Assembly (NCBI GenBank): GCA_003427395.1
Contig: BFEA01000724.1
Span: 456,422 to 508,921 of the forward strand
Source of the DNA: Chara braunii
Taxonomy: Eukaryota; Streptophyta; Charophyceae; Charales; Characeae
Reading direction: 5' to 3'
Length of the DNA stretch: 52,500 nucleotides
Both the position numbers and the translations under genes were made by a program. Below are positions 1 through 9,741 of this stretch, piece after piece. Each line of letters starts with the position of its first letter. Position 1 is the first letter of the stretch. Under the pieces are notes generated by a model, which worked only from the letters and a program-made list of their open reading frames with translations, had not been told where the DNA came from and did not search any database.

Positions 1-420
1 AGCCCCTCGTTTGTTGTCCTCTTCTCTCTCTCTGCCTACGGTTTACCGGGCAGTTCTGTTTGTGACGATATATGCTACGACTTCGCTAGCTTCCTGCTAC
101 GGTTTTTTCCGGTCAGGTCGAGCGGCAGTGGTCGGGGGCGTTACTAGGCGGCCATGCTGTGCCTCTAGTGCCAGCGGCGTGTCTGGAGTGTATTTTTTGG
201 CTGTGACAGACCTTTCTTTGTTTCGTGGATTTGCTGGCTTGTGATGGGGTGTGAACCGACAGTCTGTAGAGTGTTCCATCTGGTGTGGGTGAGTGATAGT
301 CTACTTTGATTTTGGTTAAGGTAGATTATCATTTACAGTGTAATCAGCGAGGGGATTCTGCAGACTGTTGAGGGTTCAGCCTCCTGATGAGTCGGTGAAA
401 CTCCGGCGAAACAGTTTGTC
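1..420 (+). repeat. First unit of a 422-bp tandem repeat
   Basis: About 70 bases from position 3 recur at 425 with a single mismatch, so the spacing is 422 bp and this is one nearly complete unit whose left edge is cut by the window start. It begins with CCCCTCGTTTGTTGTCCTC and ends with a hammerhead-like core whose predicted cleavage point (420/421) coincides with the unit boundary. No convincing protein is encoded. Units bounded by self-cleaving motifs are known from retrozymes, Penelope-like element pseudo-LTRs and some satellites; which of these applies cannot be decided here. Confidence 0.7.
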
Positions 421-430
421 ACAACCCCTC
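370..430 (+). ncRNA. Hammerhead-ribozyme-like motif (type I layout)
   Basis: The conserved core is complete: CTGATGA at 384-390, stem II 391-395 paired with 403-407 (one G-U) around a 7-base loop, GAAA at 408-411, a 3-bp stem III (411-413 with 417-419) with a 3-base loop, and a GTC cleavage triplet at 418-420. Outer stem I can form between 370-376 and 423-430 with one bulged C. The bases of stem I next to the core (377-383 against 421-422) do not pair well, so this copy may be weak, decayed or dependent on a dimer. Very short stem III is known in eukaryotic retroelement hammerheads, where dimers are active. It would act by self-cleaving a tandem transcript. Confidence 0.6.
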
Positions 431-497
431 GTTTGTTGTCCTCTTCTCTCTCTCTGCCTATGGTTTACCGGGCAGTTCTGTTTGTGACGATATATAT
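421..497 (+). repeat. Second, truncated copy of the 422-bp unit
   Basis: This stretch repeats bases 3-75 almost exactly and starts directly after the predicted ribozyme cleavage point. It then runs into a TA microsatellite, where similarity to the first unit ends. Confidence 0.7.
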
Positions 498-533
498 ATA
501 TATATATATATATCGTCAAATAGAACTGCCCGG

Positions 534-567
<34 letters not shown>

Positions 568-571
568 TATT
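465..571. repeat. TA microsatellite with inverted-repeat arms
   Basis: The end of the repeat unit (465-495) is followed by about 12 TA pairs (489-512) and then by 511-535, which is the reverse complement of the arm with one mismatch and a two-base gap. A second TA tract follows (535-571). The whole can fold into a long hairpin. Confidence 0.75.
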
Positions 572-597
572 TTATTTTTTTTTTGGTTGAAAAAACA

Positions 598-1222
598 GAA
601 CCTCTTGGTTTTGGCTCCTATCATTCTGGTGAGCAACAGTTCGGTTCCTATTCCCCCGGCAAGTCAATTTGGAGTACACGAGCGACTCACGCACACTCCT
701 CCTCATCATGGATGGAACGGAGTGGACAACATTGATTTCTGCCCTGAGGAAGGATGTACCACCGCTCACAACTGCCTAAGTTAGCCTGTGCTACTTAGTC
801 TGCCTGGTTGTTGCCAAACTGTCTGGCCCAAGTCCTGCTCTTCTCAGCTGTGATGCTGTCGAGTTGGTGTGTTATGTTGGAGCGGTCTGGAACACATGTG
901 AGCTTCTTGTGATCGCCACCACTCTGAAACCTACTTGTCTTGATTATGTCTAGACCCTAATCCCTAAACCCTCAGCTGTGATGCTGTTATGATTTACCAG
1001 TACCTGGTCCCTAAAAAGTAAAACTTGTGCTGATTTTAAGCCTTATCCCCTGAACCCTCTTCCTTTCTCTACTTGGGTTGTGTATCATTTCTTTCTCCCA
1101 GAAGACTGCTTGTAGTAACTTTGTACTGTTACTTTCCTCTGAACTACCCCCTTTTTTTATAGTCTGTTCTACCGGGAGTCTAATCTTATCTTGTATTTGG
1201 TGCTAGACCCCTATACCCTAGC
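598..1222. other. Non-coding dispersed repeat, possible LINE 3' UTR
   Basis: No credible protein. About 70 bases around 720-790 (GGAAGGATGTACCA and CCTAAGTTAGCCTG) resemble 37,390-37,455. Both loci carry short CCCTAAACCC telomere-like words and both lie beyond a G-rich tract and the 3' end of a minus-strand LINE. I infer a long C-rich LINE 3' UTR read on the minus strand, with modest confidence. Confidence 0.35.
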
Positions 1223-1380
1223 TTAAACCACCAGTACTTGGCCCAGCCATTGGCCGCGGGAAAAAAAAAAGTAGAAATGTTTCTAGTCGGATGAATTTGG
1301 GCACTCCTGTAGTAGCCCGTACGTTTCCTAAAATCGTGGCGCGTTAACGGGCACGACTCTAGGAAGTACTGGTGGTTTAA
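1223..1380. mobile_element. MITE-like element with TTAA ends
   Basis: A perfect 17-base inverted repeat (TTAAACCACCAGTACTT at 1223-1239; its reverse complement at 1364-1380) bounds a 158-bp non-coding segment. Read as TTAA target duplications plus 13-bp terminal repeats, this matches the piggyBac-type target preference. A 3-bp TAA/TTA duplication is an alternative. No transposase is present. Confidence 0.55.
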
Positions 1381-1680
1381 TATTTCTTTGTCTTTGGTCT
1401 GATTCTGGTGGTCGTATCTATGTCATATCTTGGTTTGGTTGCTGGGGTTAGTCTGAAATGTAGGTATCGCTTGAAAGGGGTCTGTTTGGATTTCGGTGAG
1501 GGTGTTCTTGGTAGGGAAGGAGTTGAGATCTGGGGGGTAGCTGAGATGGTTTTTTTTTAGCTGGCTATGGCTCGCTGGGTCATGTAGGGGGGATGTGTGA
1601 GAGGAGGGGTGGTAGGTGACTGTGGTGGTATGGTGACTGGTGCTTGGGGGTGTGGGGGGGGATGGAGGGGAGGGGCAGGA
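1381..1680. other. G-rich non-coding stretch
   Basis: Strongly G-rich on the plus strand and C-rich on the minus strand, with no open frame of note. It resembles in composition the tract at 37,840-38,150, which sits in the same place relative to a LINE. Probably LINE 3' UTR. Confidence 0.3.
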
Positions 1681-2505
1681 TTTTATTTATTTATTTGTTT
1701 ATTATTATTATTATTATTATTTTTAACCAGCTCTAGCTGCCAGTGATGATGATAAGAGCATCAATCACTAGCAACCCAGCCATTGGCTCCATTCTATTGG
1801 TGGGGAGCTGCACCTGCTGGAAACCGGGTCCAGCGTCCCTCATTTACAATATACTGAGATACAAGTCAAGGAAAAATGTGTCCGTCAGAGAGCTGCCTCT
1901 TCAGCTAGAATCTGGCCGCCAGATAACTGTGAAAAAACTAGCAGCTGCCCATACTAAAAAAACACACCCAGATATTTCCTGATCAAACTGAAAATCTAAA
2001 AAGACAAAACGCTTGTCAATGCTGAAAAAAAAAAAACACTCGCCAACCCTCCCCCTTAGCCCTCCCCCCCTTCAAACCAATGAAGATCCACCAGAGCAAG
2101 CTCTGAAGGAGGAAAGGGATCTGGAAATGCATCTGGCGATATCAAAACAGCTCCTGGTTGTACATTAAACCAATCCTGGAAAGTGATCCCATAGTCTCTT
2201 TTGAAGTCCATCTCCCCCCCTTCCCCTCCTGGCCACTCCACATTCCCCAGTTTCACTCTTGAAGATTCACCCAGCCAGTCCTTTGTGAAAGTTTGGAATT
2301 TTTTCTTAATATCCTGTTTTTGTTGCATCATATGAAGTCCCGATTTAGTCTTATCCCATTTGTACCTCACTTCTGTTTCTATAAGCTGTTGAACTAACTC
2401 AGACATTTCTCTACCCTCGATCCTGACCTTTTCCATTGTAAATACACATCTTTTATACCATAGTACCCATAAAATAGCCTTCCTTCCCATATTAAATAAA
2501 TTGTG
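1681..2505 (-). mobile_element. LINE 3'-end fragment with AT-rich tail
   Basis: On the minus strand an open frame (2490-2056) begins with a motif of the type found just after the C-terminal zinc finger of plant LINE ORF2 (RKAILWVLWYKR) and continues as a charged tail of about 140 residues. The 3' UTR follows, and at 1681-1730 the minus strand ends in an A-rich tail of AAT and AAAT repeats, as expected for target-primed insertion. The copy is 5'-truncated near 2505 and differs in sequence from the LINE immediately to its right, so it is a separate insertion. Confidence 0.7.
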
Positions 2506-2805
2506 CTGAAACGCTGGGCAGGATTGATGGGGGGAGACGAGTCTTTGCTGTTTCGGTCGTGGATCGGTGGTGGGTGGTGGGTTTGGGGATGGATGTGTGT
2601 GGGATAGGGGGGTTGTAGGGACAGTTTATATCTGTGTTATGGTTAGCCAATTTTTGAGGGTTAGTCTGTCGTTTTTTATGGTGCTGAGTAGCCCATTGCC
2701 TAGTTTGGAGGTCGATAACTTTTGGATTGCTAGGTTTCTTTTGTCGGGGTCAGTTGGGAGCTTTTTAAGTTGTTTTTTTCCAGAGGGCGTGGATTTCTGT
2801 GTCTA

Positions 2806-3435
2806 TTAGTTGTTTGATGTTGGTGAGTGTTTTTTTTGAGGTGGCGAGTCGGTCCTCGAAGGTGTTAACGCATTTGTTTTCCATATGGCCCATAGGGTGC
2901 TTTTTTTGATTTGGGAGGAGAGGAAGCTTTCAAAGCCTTTGAGTGGGGGTGATTGTTTGTGGTCGAGGAATAGTGTGGCTTCGATTAGAAGGGGGGGGGT
3001 TGAAATTTTATGCCATGATGATTCTAGGGCTTGCCAAAGGGATCTGGTCCTGGGGCAATCAATGAAACAGTGATTCCAGGATTCAGGGGCATCGAGATTG
3101 CATACTTCACACCAGGAGTCCTGTTCCGATCTGTTACGTTGATTACGTCTGTTGGCCAACCATTGGTTTACTGGGACAACTCTGAAGCCATTAGCCATCC
3201 CAGGCTGGCTAGCTTAACCGGTCTTGTGGAGAATACTGTATTGAGAGTTGGCTAGTTGTGGTTCCTCTTTTGTCCACCTATTGCGTACTGTATTGGATAT
3301 TGATATGGGTTTGGTGAAGAGTCGGTAACCCAGTTTGGGTGTGTAGTCAGTTAGCTTATATGAGTTTGAGATGGGGAAGGAACCAAAAGGGGAGTTCCAT
3401 GTCCATTCCGTGGGGTCGATCTCTAGGTCACACAC
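2806..3435 (-). pseudogene. LINE ORF2 C-terminal zinc-finger region
   Basis: Frame 3435-3214 (DLEIDPTEWTWNS) joins with a frame change to 3198-2806, which has the reverse-transcriptase zinc-binding pattern C-x2-C-x8-H-x4-C (residues CEVC and HCFIDC) followed by PPLKGFESFLSSQIKKSTLW. This domain type (zf-RVT) ends many plant LINE ORF2 proteins. The matching segment of LINE-B at 38,860-38,938 is interrupted by element 4. Confidence 0.8.
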
Positions 3436-4054
3436 GCTAGTATGGGGTTTATAGACTCTTTTTCTTTTTCCTTCTATGATTTTGATTCTTCTCAGGTTGT
3501 TGCTTTTGAATGCTCCTTCTGCTCTGCTCTTTATGCTGATTCGGCTTACCGGGTTTCCTGGTTCTTCTAGGGTGTGTATGTCGCAGCATATCCATCTCTT
3601 GTTATGGGGTTTGTAGTTCTTGAATGAGAGAACTTCTTGGATTGGTGGGGAGTCAGTGGTGGTGGTCCGATCTCCATATTGCCATTCTTTATCTAATTTT
3701 AGTAGGGATCACCAATGTAGAGGAATGCAGTCAACGATGTGGTCCAAGTTAGTCTGTAAGTGATGTATTCCTTTTAGTTTAATTCTTAGATCTCTTTCTG
3801 TTTTTCAGACTTTATTTTGATCGTCCTAGATGTGCTTGATTTTCCATATTCCCTTTTCTAGCCAGTGCCCCCATTTGGGGTCTGCTTTCGCGAGTGGGAG
3901 GCTTTACCCTTTATCATTCTTAATTAGTGGGTTGCCAAAAAGGGGTTGTTTGAGGACTTCGTCCTTTTTCTTTGGGCCTGTTTTGTTTTTTGGGAAGATG
4001 ATTCTCCAGGTGTGTAAAATTTTCTTCTAGAGAGATTTAGTCTGAGGGTTGTCG

Positions 4055-4720
4055 TTAGTGTTTAGATGGAGTGTTTGGTCGGATTGTCTTTATTTCCCTT
4101 TTGGGAGAGGCAAGAGTTTGCTGAAAATCCAAAAGAGACCTGTCATGTTGGTTGGGGAAGTAAATGGTGCAAGTTCTCTGATATGGTTTAGGGCTAAGGG
4201 GGTCCAGTGCATGTTGTCCTGAAGGGCTAGTCTTATAACCCATTTGATTTGTAAGGCCTGTATTTGGCGGGTTGGATCTTTAAGACCTAAGCCCCCTTTA
4301 CTTTTTGGGCTGGTGACTATCTGCCAGACCACCTTGTGGATAAAGTGTTGCTTATCTGGATTATCTGTCCATAGGAAAGCTGCTGTTTTTTTCCTCAACT
4401 GACTGTGGAAGTCAATAATTGGGAACCAGATGGAGGTAGAATACCACATCATTACTAGGATCGAATTATTGAGTGTCAGTACCTTGCCTAAGAGGGAAGT
4501 GTGTGCGGCTTTCCATGTGTGCATCCTATTAAATTAGTATTAATCATGGAAGACAAGAGTGTCGCTCCCAATATTTGATGACATCCTTTGAGATGAAGGT
4601 TCATGCCCAGGAAACGGATTGGTATTCTGGATCTGTCCATTGAAGTCCTGTTGAGGTTAATTCTGTGGGAGGAGGTGTTTCTGCGGTCCACCAGCCTATT
4701 GTCTTGGTCCAGTCGACTTT
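4055..4720 (-). pseudogene. LINE ORF2 connection region
   Basis: Minus-strand frames 4691-4488 and 4524-4090 contain the post-RT region with the LINE signatures SLLGKVLTLNNSIL, AFLWTDNPDKQHFIHKVVW and SKGGLGLKDPTRQIQALQIK. The same region is found, better preserved, at 49,219-49,755. The first half (around 4550-4690) is frameshifted. Confidence 0.8.
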
Positions 4721-4723
4721 CAT

Positions 4724-5980
4724 TTATGAGGTCAGTTGGAATGCTTGCATTACTCTTATCAGGGCTTGAAAGGAGGAGTTTGATGCCCTGATCAGTACTG
4801 TAAGGTCATCTACGAAAAGGAAAGTAATAGGAAAGTGGAGGAGTTGGTCATGTTCGTCCTTGATGTTTTCTATTCTCTCGATGAATCTATCCTTTCTCTG
4901 GAAAGCGGCAACAACCTCCACGACGAAAAGGAAGATCGATGTTGCTAGTGGGTCCCCTTGTTTTACTGACCTTGTGATTGGGTATGGGTTCGAGAGGAAG
5001 CCATTGACTTGGACTATCCCTTATGCGTTGTAGAGTATTCTCACCCATTTTTGGAAGACAGACCCTACTCCCATGTTTTCCATGCTGGCTTGAAGAAAGT
5101 CCCAGTTAACTTAGTCATATGCTTTTTCAAAGTCGAAGAAGAGGATGGCTGCTGCGATCCATTTTTGGTTGATTATTCTTGTGGATTCGCTGCGAGACAT
5201 TACGTTGTCCAAGATGATTCTTCCTGGAATGAACCCTGTCTGATCTAGGTGGAAGCATCCTCCTGTGATCTTGTTTATTCTGGTGGCTAGGCGTTTGGCT
5301 AGGATCTTATAGGATATGTTTAGTAGTGAGATGGGTCTGTACATTTTTATGTCCTCTCTATTTCCCTTCTTATATAGGAGTGTCACCACCCGCGTACTCA
5401 GGCGGCCTAGTGTTTCTTCCTCCCATGCTCAGGTGAGGAAACTAAGGAGTGGGCCTAGGGTGTGCCAACCTACCATCCAAAATTCCTTGGAGAGGTCGTC
5501 TCTTCCTGGGGCTTTGTTGGGTTTGAGGTCGCTCAGGGCTTTGTGTAATTCTTCTAATGATATGGGTTCTTCTATTGTTTTGGTCGTTTCTGATGAGATG
5601 GATTGATCTAGGTGGGTTAAGAATTTCTCTTGTGCTCTGTTTGTTAAGTTGTTACCACCTATAGGGGTTTCGGAGGTATAGAGATCGTTGTAGAAGGTAG
5701 TTGCTATGTTGACTAATTTTGTTGTTTATGTGGTTGGGTTAGCGTTCTAGTCCAGTAGGCATTCTATTTTGGAGTTTTTGGAGTTGACTTTGATTTTCTG
5801 GAAGAAGGATTTGGACAGTTTTTCATCGAGTTCCCAGTCTTTTACCCTGACTCTTAATTGGAGGTTGTTGAGCTTTAGTTTAGTCCATTCGACTGATTCT
5901 GCCTTAGATTCTGTGAGTAATTCCGCATAGAATTCTGAGTTTGGATGTTTCTGTAAGTTCAATTCTTCTATTTCTATCAA
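4724..5980 (-). pseudogene. LINE ORF2 linker and reverse transcriptase fingers/palm
   Basis: 5980-5747 is a charged linker. 5606-5111 carries the RT fingers and palm, with VTLLYKKGNREDIKMYRPIS, LDQTGFIPGR and FFDFEKAYD (the first catalytic Asp block). 4921-4724 carries the catalytic box FVDD at 4805-4816 followed by LTVLIRASN. Both Asp residues of the box are intact, unlike the LTR elements in this window. The parts lie in different frames, with stops between them, so the enzyme cannot be made as one chain. Confidence 0.85.
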
Positions 5981-6189
5981 ATTTTAGGGTCTCCGCTCTT
6001 TCTTTTCTGTGTGAGGCTAGTCTTCTGGATATTTGTGCTGTTTTTGTGCTGATGTTTTTGATGATTTGGGGGAATTTAGTGTGTATGTCCTCATTGGGTT
6101 GTACTTCTGCTTGCGAGGTTAGTAGTGTTTGGAACTCGAATTGGAAGACTTGGCTGGAGAGGAGGGCATTGTTGAACTGGTAGAAGCTC

Positions 6190-7095
6190 TAACCTATGCA
6201 ACCCTCCTTAGTGAGTCTGATGTCTAGGGATGTGGCTTTGTGATCCAGACCCTTATGATAGAGGTTGTCATGGATGAAACAGTCTTGAATGACCCTTGAT
6301 AGTGAGTTTGATGTGAGGAAGAAATCTATTATGGAAAAGGATGTTCGCCCTTGTGAGGTTTTTCTGGTGCAGGAGTATTTCTTATTTTCTACATATAGGA
6401 GGCGGTATGGGTCTAATAGGTTTTTCCTGGACATAAAATCGTTTAGGTCAGCATTATTAGATTCAGCTGTGGGATCTTAAGAGTGTGGAATTTTGTCTAG
6501 ATTGGGGTTCTGAACTGAGTTTCAATCTCCCATGATGATGGTGGGTGTGAGTGTGGGGATGCGTTGTTCAATCGTGAGTAGGAAATGAGGTTTGTCTTGT
6601 GGAGTGTTCGAGCTGTAAATCCCTATGATGGACATCTCTTCTTCTTTAAATTTGATGTCCAGTTTAATCCACCTACCTGAGGTATTGTCTTGGTTGACAT
6701 TCTGTATTTTTATTGCTTCGTTGGATGTCGATTTTTGATGGAGGAGGATGACAATTCCTTCTAAGCCATTTTTTGCGGCTTTGGCCCAGAAGGCCGTTTT
6801 GACGTAGGTTAGTTTCCTGGTGATGGCTAATTGTAATTTGTTGTGTTCACTACTGTTGGTTAGGTGTGTTTCTTGGAGGCATATTATGTCTGGGGTGTTA
6901 GGGCCAAACCAACCTATGGTTTCAGTGAGATTCCTCCGTTTGATTGGGTTATCTAAAATGGAGGTCAGACCATTGATGTTCCATGAAACACAAGTTATTT
7001 CAGGTTGTTTTCTTATTTCCTTGAGGATATCGGCTTCAGTGGTGGGTCTGAATCTTTTTGCATTATTGTTTGTCGCACTAACGTAATATGTTTTC
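6190..7095 (-). pseudogene. LINE ORF2 endonuclease (APE-type) remnant
   Basis: The minus strand reads the start of an exonuclease-endonuclease-phosphatase domain, with the family motif SWNINGLTS near 6960-6990, then ICLQETHL near 6890, GIYSSNTPQ near 6600 and IIMGD near 6530. These correspond to the metal-binding and active-site blocks that nick target DNA for target-primed reverse transcription. The stretch is interrupted by stops, the first just after IIMGD. Frame 6434-6189 continues the domain. Conclusion rests on motif recognition only. Confidence 0.75.
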
Positions 7096-7260
7096 TACTT
7101 CTGCCCTTTCTTAATTTTTTTTTTTTGTGTCTCTTTTTTCGGGTCTCCGTTAACCGCCTCTCCTTTTTTCACATTCTTGACTAATGCTATGCCCACAAAA
7201 TTGCAAGTCTGTCCTCTGGAAGGACTCCGCAAGCCCGTCTTATTGTCCGTCTGGCTTTCT
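7096..7260. other. LINE-1 upstream sequence, no gene seen
   Basis: Pyrimidine-rich sequence upstream of the endonuclease start of LINE-1. It may be the LINE 5' UTR, but no ORF1 or boundary duplication is visible. Confidence 0.3.
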
Positions 7261-7345
7261 GCACCCCCTTGTGTTAGGGTTCAGGGTTTAGGCTCAGGGT
7301 GCAGGGTGTAGGGTGTAGGGTTGGGGTTTAGGGTCTAGGATCTAG
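7261..7345. repeat. Degenerate interstitial telomere-like repeat
   Basis: A run of TTAGGGTTCAGGGTTTAGG-like words with many substitutions, related to the plant telomere unit TTTAGGG. Shorter pieces occur near 950-975, 8215-8232, 24,966-25,020 and 37,313-37,329. Confidence 0.65.
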
Positions 7346-7800
7346 AAGTTAAGGCCCGTGTACCTGTTTGCTCTGTTTTTGATTTTTTGTGTACCTGTCT
7401 TTCTATCTCGACAGCCATCCGCAAGAAACCTGGTCTTCCAGGAATGTAAGTTCGTCGTGGGCTCACCTGGCCCATATGGCTGAATGGTACCCCAGTGAAC
7501 TGTTGATAAGCAGATCTGAGTTCTGATCTTGATGGACTCAGGCAAGTAGGATTACGACTTTGAATCTCCTTGGGCCGGACCAGGCCATTGCCCTTTAAGA
7601 AAACCAGCCGTTGCTCGCCGCAGCTCCGCGTGCGGCGCACACAACAGCCGGGAGGAGGGGTCACTCTCTACATCAGAAACCTTTCAAGGCAGATTCTCTC
7701 TCCGCAGCAATGACACTATGTTGGGTGTGTTGCCAGGGGGGGAGGGCGGGCAGTACCACTACATACTTCACAAACACACATGCCAGTCTGCCCTCTTCAG
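7346..7800. other. Unassigned stretch, possible LTR 5' half
   Basis: No recognisable gene. Because the next 360 bases match the 3' half of element 2's LTR, this stretch could be a diverged or replaced 5' half of that LTR, but I see no clear alignment. Confidence 0.25.
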
Positions 7801-8160
7801 AAGTAATGAGGCGCTCACCTGGTGATGAGGAGCAGGCCGCTTCCCACGAAGTATTCATTCGTCATAGGGCTGCTCTACCCCATGCATGACCTGTTGTAGA
7901 TAGAAGTCTATGTTGATAGGAGTTGTCTGATTGTAATCTGGTCGCTGAGCGCCAAGTAGAAGAGTGACACTGTTGACGCTGGTGTTCGAGGCAAGAAGAG
8001 GGCTTTCAGTATCATTGGACTTCAGTGCTTTGCTCTTACTCATTTGGTGCTATCTCGTGGTGCTATCTCGTGGTGCAATCTGCTTTCAGTACGGACTCAA
8101 ATTTATCTGGATTTATACGGAACGCTGCAATTTGGTGTATTTAATTTTTATTTTTGTTTA
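7801..8160 (+). mobile_element. LTR fragment related to element 2's LTR
   Basis: From AATGAGGCGCTCACCTGGTG onward this matches 34,629-34,961, the end of element 2's 3' LTR, over its whole length with moderate divergence (shared words GACCTGTT, GATAGAAGTCTA, GTTGTCTGATTGTA, CGGACTCAAATTTATCTGG). Same orientation. It may be the remains of element 2's own 5' LTR, separated from the body by later insertions, or an independent solo LTR fragment. Confidence 0.6.
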
Positions 8161-8239
8161 GTAGACCTTTAGAGCACCGTGGACAGTAACGGTTGCACCC
8201 TGGCTAGTGTGCTAGGACCCTAAACCCTAGCCTACCTTC

Positions 8240-9365
8240 ACCTTTGGTCCAGTCCGCTGACACCCTTAGCCCCGGGCAGTCTTCACCTTATCTTAGTGTC
8301 TCCGGTTCTAGTTTGTTTCCTCAATGGGGGAGGCACCTCCCTCTACCTCCATCTATTGCCTGTGATCCAAGGCTTTTCTATTCATCCAGGTCCATGGGTT
8401 CCGTCCCTCCATTTTCTATTCCTTGCCTGACTGTACCTGGCTCACACCACTCTGTGGATTGAGGTGCTCTTTCTGTTATCCACGCTCTTAACCCGCCCTT
8501 CAACAAAGTTTCTTCAGAATCCGTCCGGATTTGGTCTTCTTTTGACTGTCCATTTCTTTTTCCATTTCCTTAGTGTGTGCTTCCATTTCATGCTGATTTC
8601 CGCTTCCATTAGTTCTTGGCTTCTTCCCATGATTCATTTGTGGATATTTGCTTGTTTCCTATTGTTCCCCCACATCCCGTCCTCCAAAGTACCCACAAGG
8701 TGGTTTTTCTCAGAAGTTCCATTGACTCCTTATTCTCTTCTGGGCCTGTGTCCCCCACATCCAAGGCTGTCAAGAGAAGCACCTGATCTGTAGGGAACTC
8801 TGAAGAGGTATGTTGAACCAAACTCTCTTGCATTTGTCCCATAGGGCGGTAGCGCGTTGCCATTCTAGTAGGCAGTGAGTGGGTTAGTGTTTCTGTTTGG
8901 TGATCATTACACGTTTTGCACATGCCCAATGTTGGTGTTCTTTCCTCCTCTCTGCGTCTTCTGTGCAGACATCTGTTTACCGGTAGCGCGAGATATGTTA
9001 TTAGCCATTGTGTGCTTCTTATCCTTTGTGGTCTGATTGTAGCATAATATGGCCATGGGATTTACCTAAGCCAGTTCGGGTCTATTTGGAGGTTCTTCTC
9101 CCACCTTGCAGCTATTGCCAGTTGGGAATTTTCTGCCTTGGATCTAGTTTTGTACCCTGATTTTACTGTGTACTTGTGCAATGCTATCCACCTTTTGGCT
9201 TTGCCCCTCCCTCGTTCCTCATACCAGGCACACTCCCTAGGATCAACTTCCAGCCCCGTTATGTCCTTATCAGGCCTGAACAGCCAGTTGGGGCCTTTTG
9301 CTTTTCGTATCCCTTTCTTTCCTCTCCTTTGTTCATTCTTCACTCCCCTAACCTTCAACAGTTAG
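8240..9365 (-). mobile_element. LINE-C 3' fragment
   Basis: Minus-strand frames 9358-9062 (LEVDPRECAWYEERGRGKAKRW, then HKYTVKSGYKT) and 8929-8609 (C-x2-C then ETLTH, then TTLWVLWRTGCGG) are the C-terminal part and zinc finger of a LINE ORF2. The sequence differs from the other LINEs here, so this is a third family. It is 5'-truncated near 9365 and carries stops between the frames. The left limit is approximate. Confidence 0.65.
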
Positions 9366-9453
9366 AGACTGGAGAAGAAAGGAGGCTTAGGAGAGAGTCT
9401 GACAACAGGAGGTGGAGCGCTCTGCAGGCATAGTAGGGCATGCGCTCAGATTC

Positions 9454-9580
9454 ATGGCCACACAAGCATCTCGTCAGAGCACCCAGAGTGGTGCCCCCGT
9501 CAGACTGTAGGTGGAGCAGTGGGCACCGGGGGGGGGGGTAGTCAAATGGCTGGCTCACAGTCAAGCCAGTCAGTCTCACT
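9454..9580 (+). pseudogene. Gag N-terminal fragment, probably element 2
   Basis: An ATG at 9454 begins a polar peptide; after a G-run and a frame change it reads GSQMAGSQSSQ, which resembles GTSQMAGSQFSS in the Gag of element 1 (encoded near 16,240). It ends where repeat X begins. Gag coding resumes on the same strand at 19,141, just beyond the other half of repeat X, so I infer this is the N-terminus of element 2's Gag. Confidence 0.45.
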
Positions 9581-9741
9581 CACTGAATTTCGGTGTGAAA
9601 TTCATCGGAAATTTTTAAAACAAACGATATGGGCCCCTAGTGCAAACATCAAAAAAAGAAACAGGCCAAAGAAAACGGGAAAAAAAAAAAAAAAAAAAAC
9701 ACTATAAAACCCTAACACAAAAACACAGTCCGAGTAAAAAT
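9580..9741 (+). repeat. Repeat X, left half (split by element 1)
   Basis: AT-rich non-coding sequence sharing TTTCGGTG, a run of A, CACTATAAAACCCT and GTCCGAGT in order with the loop region of the repeat X copy at 23,600-23,981. Element 1 follows immediately; the rest of the repeat resumes at 18,939. Confidence 0.6.

Larger units (their letters stand above)
2506..7095 (-). mobile_element. LINE retrotransposon (LINE-1), decayed
   Basis: Reading right to left on the minus strand this copy holds in order an AP-endonuclease domain, a linker, a reverse transcriptase, a thumb/connection region, a C-terminal CCHC-type zinc finger and a 3' UTR. Many frameshifts and stops break ORF2, so it is not autonomous. 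A closely related copy occurs at 47,985-49,808 plus 38,560-38,938. No ORF1 could be recognised upstream. Confidence 0.88.

Noticed and set aside
603-670. Possible SINE pol III B box (GTTCGGTTCC)
   Set aside because: The match to the B-box consensus is imperfect and no A box at the right distance was found.
433-735. Small open frames at 376-784
   Set aside because: They arise from TA repeats and low-complexity sequence, overlap on both strands and lack any domain.
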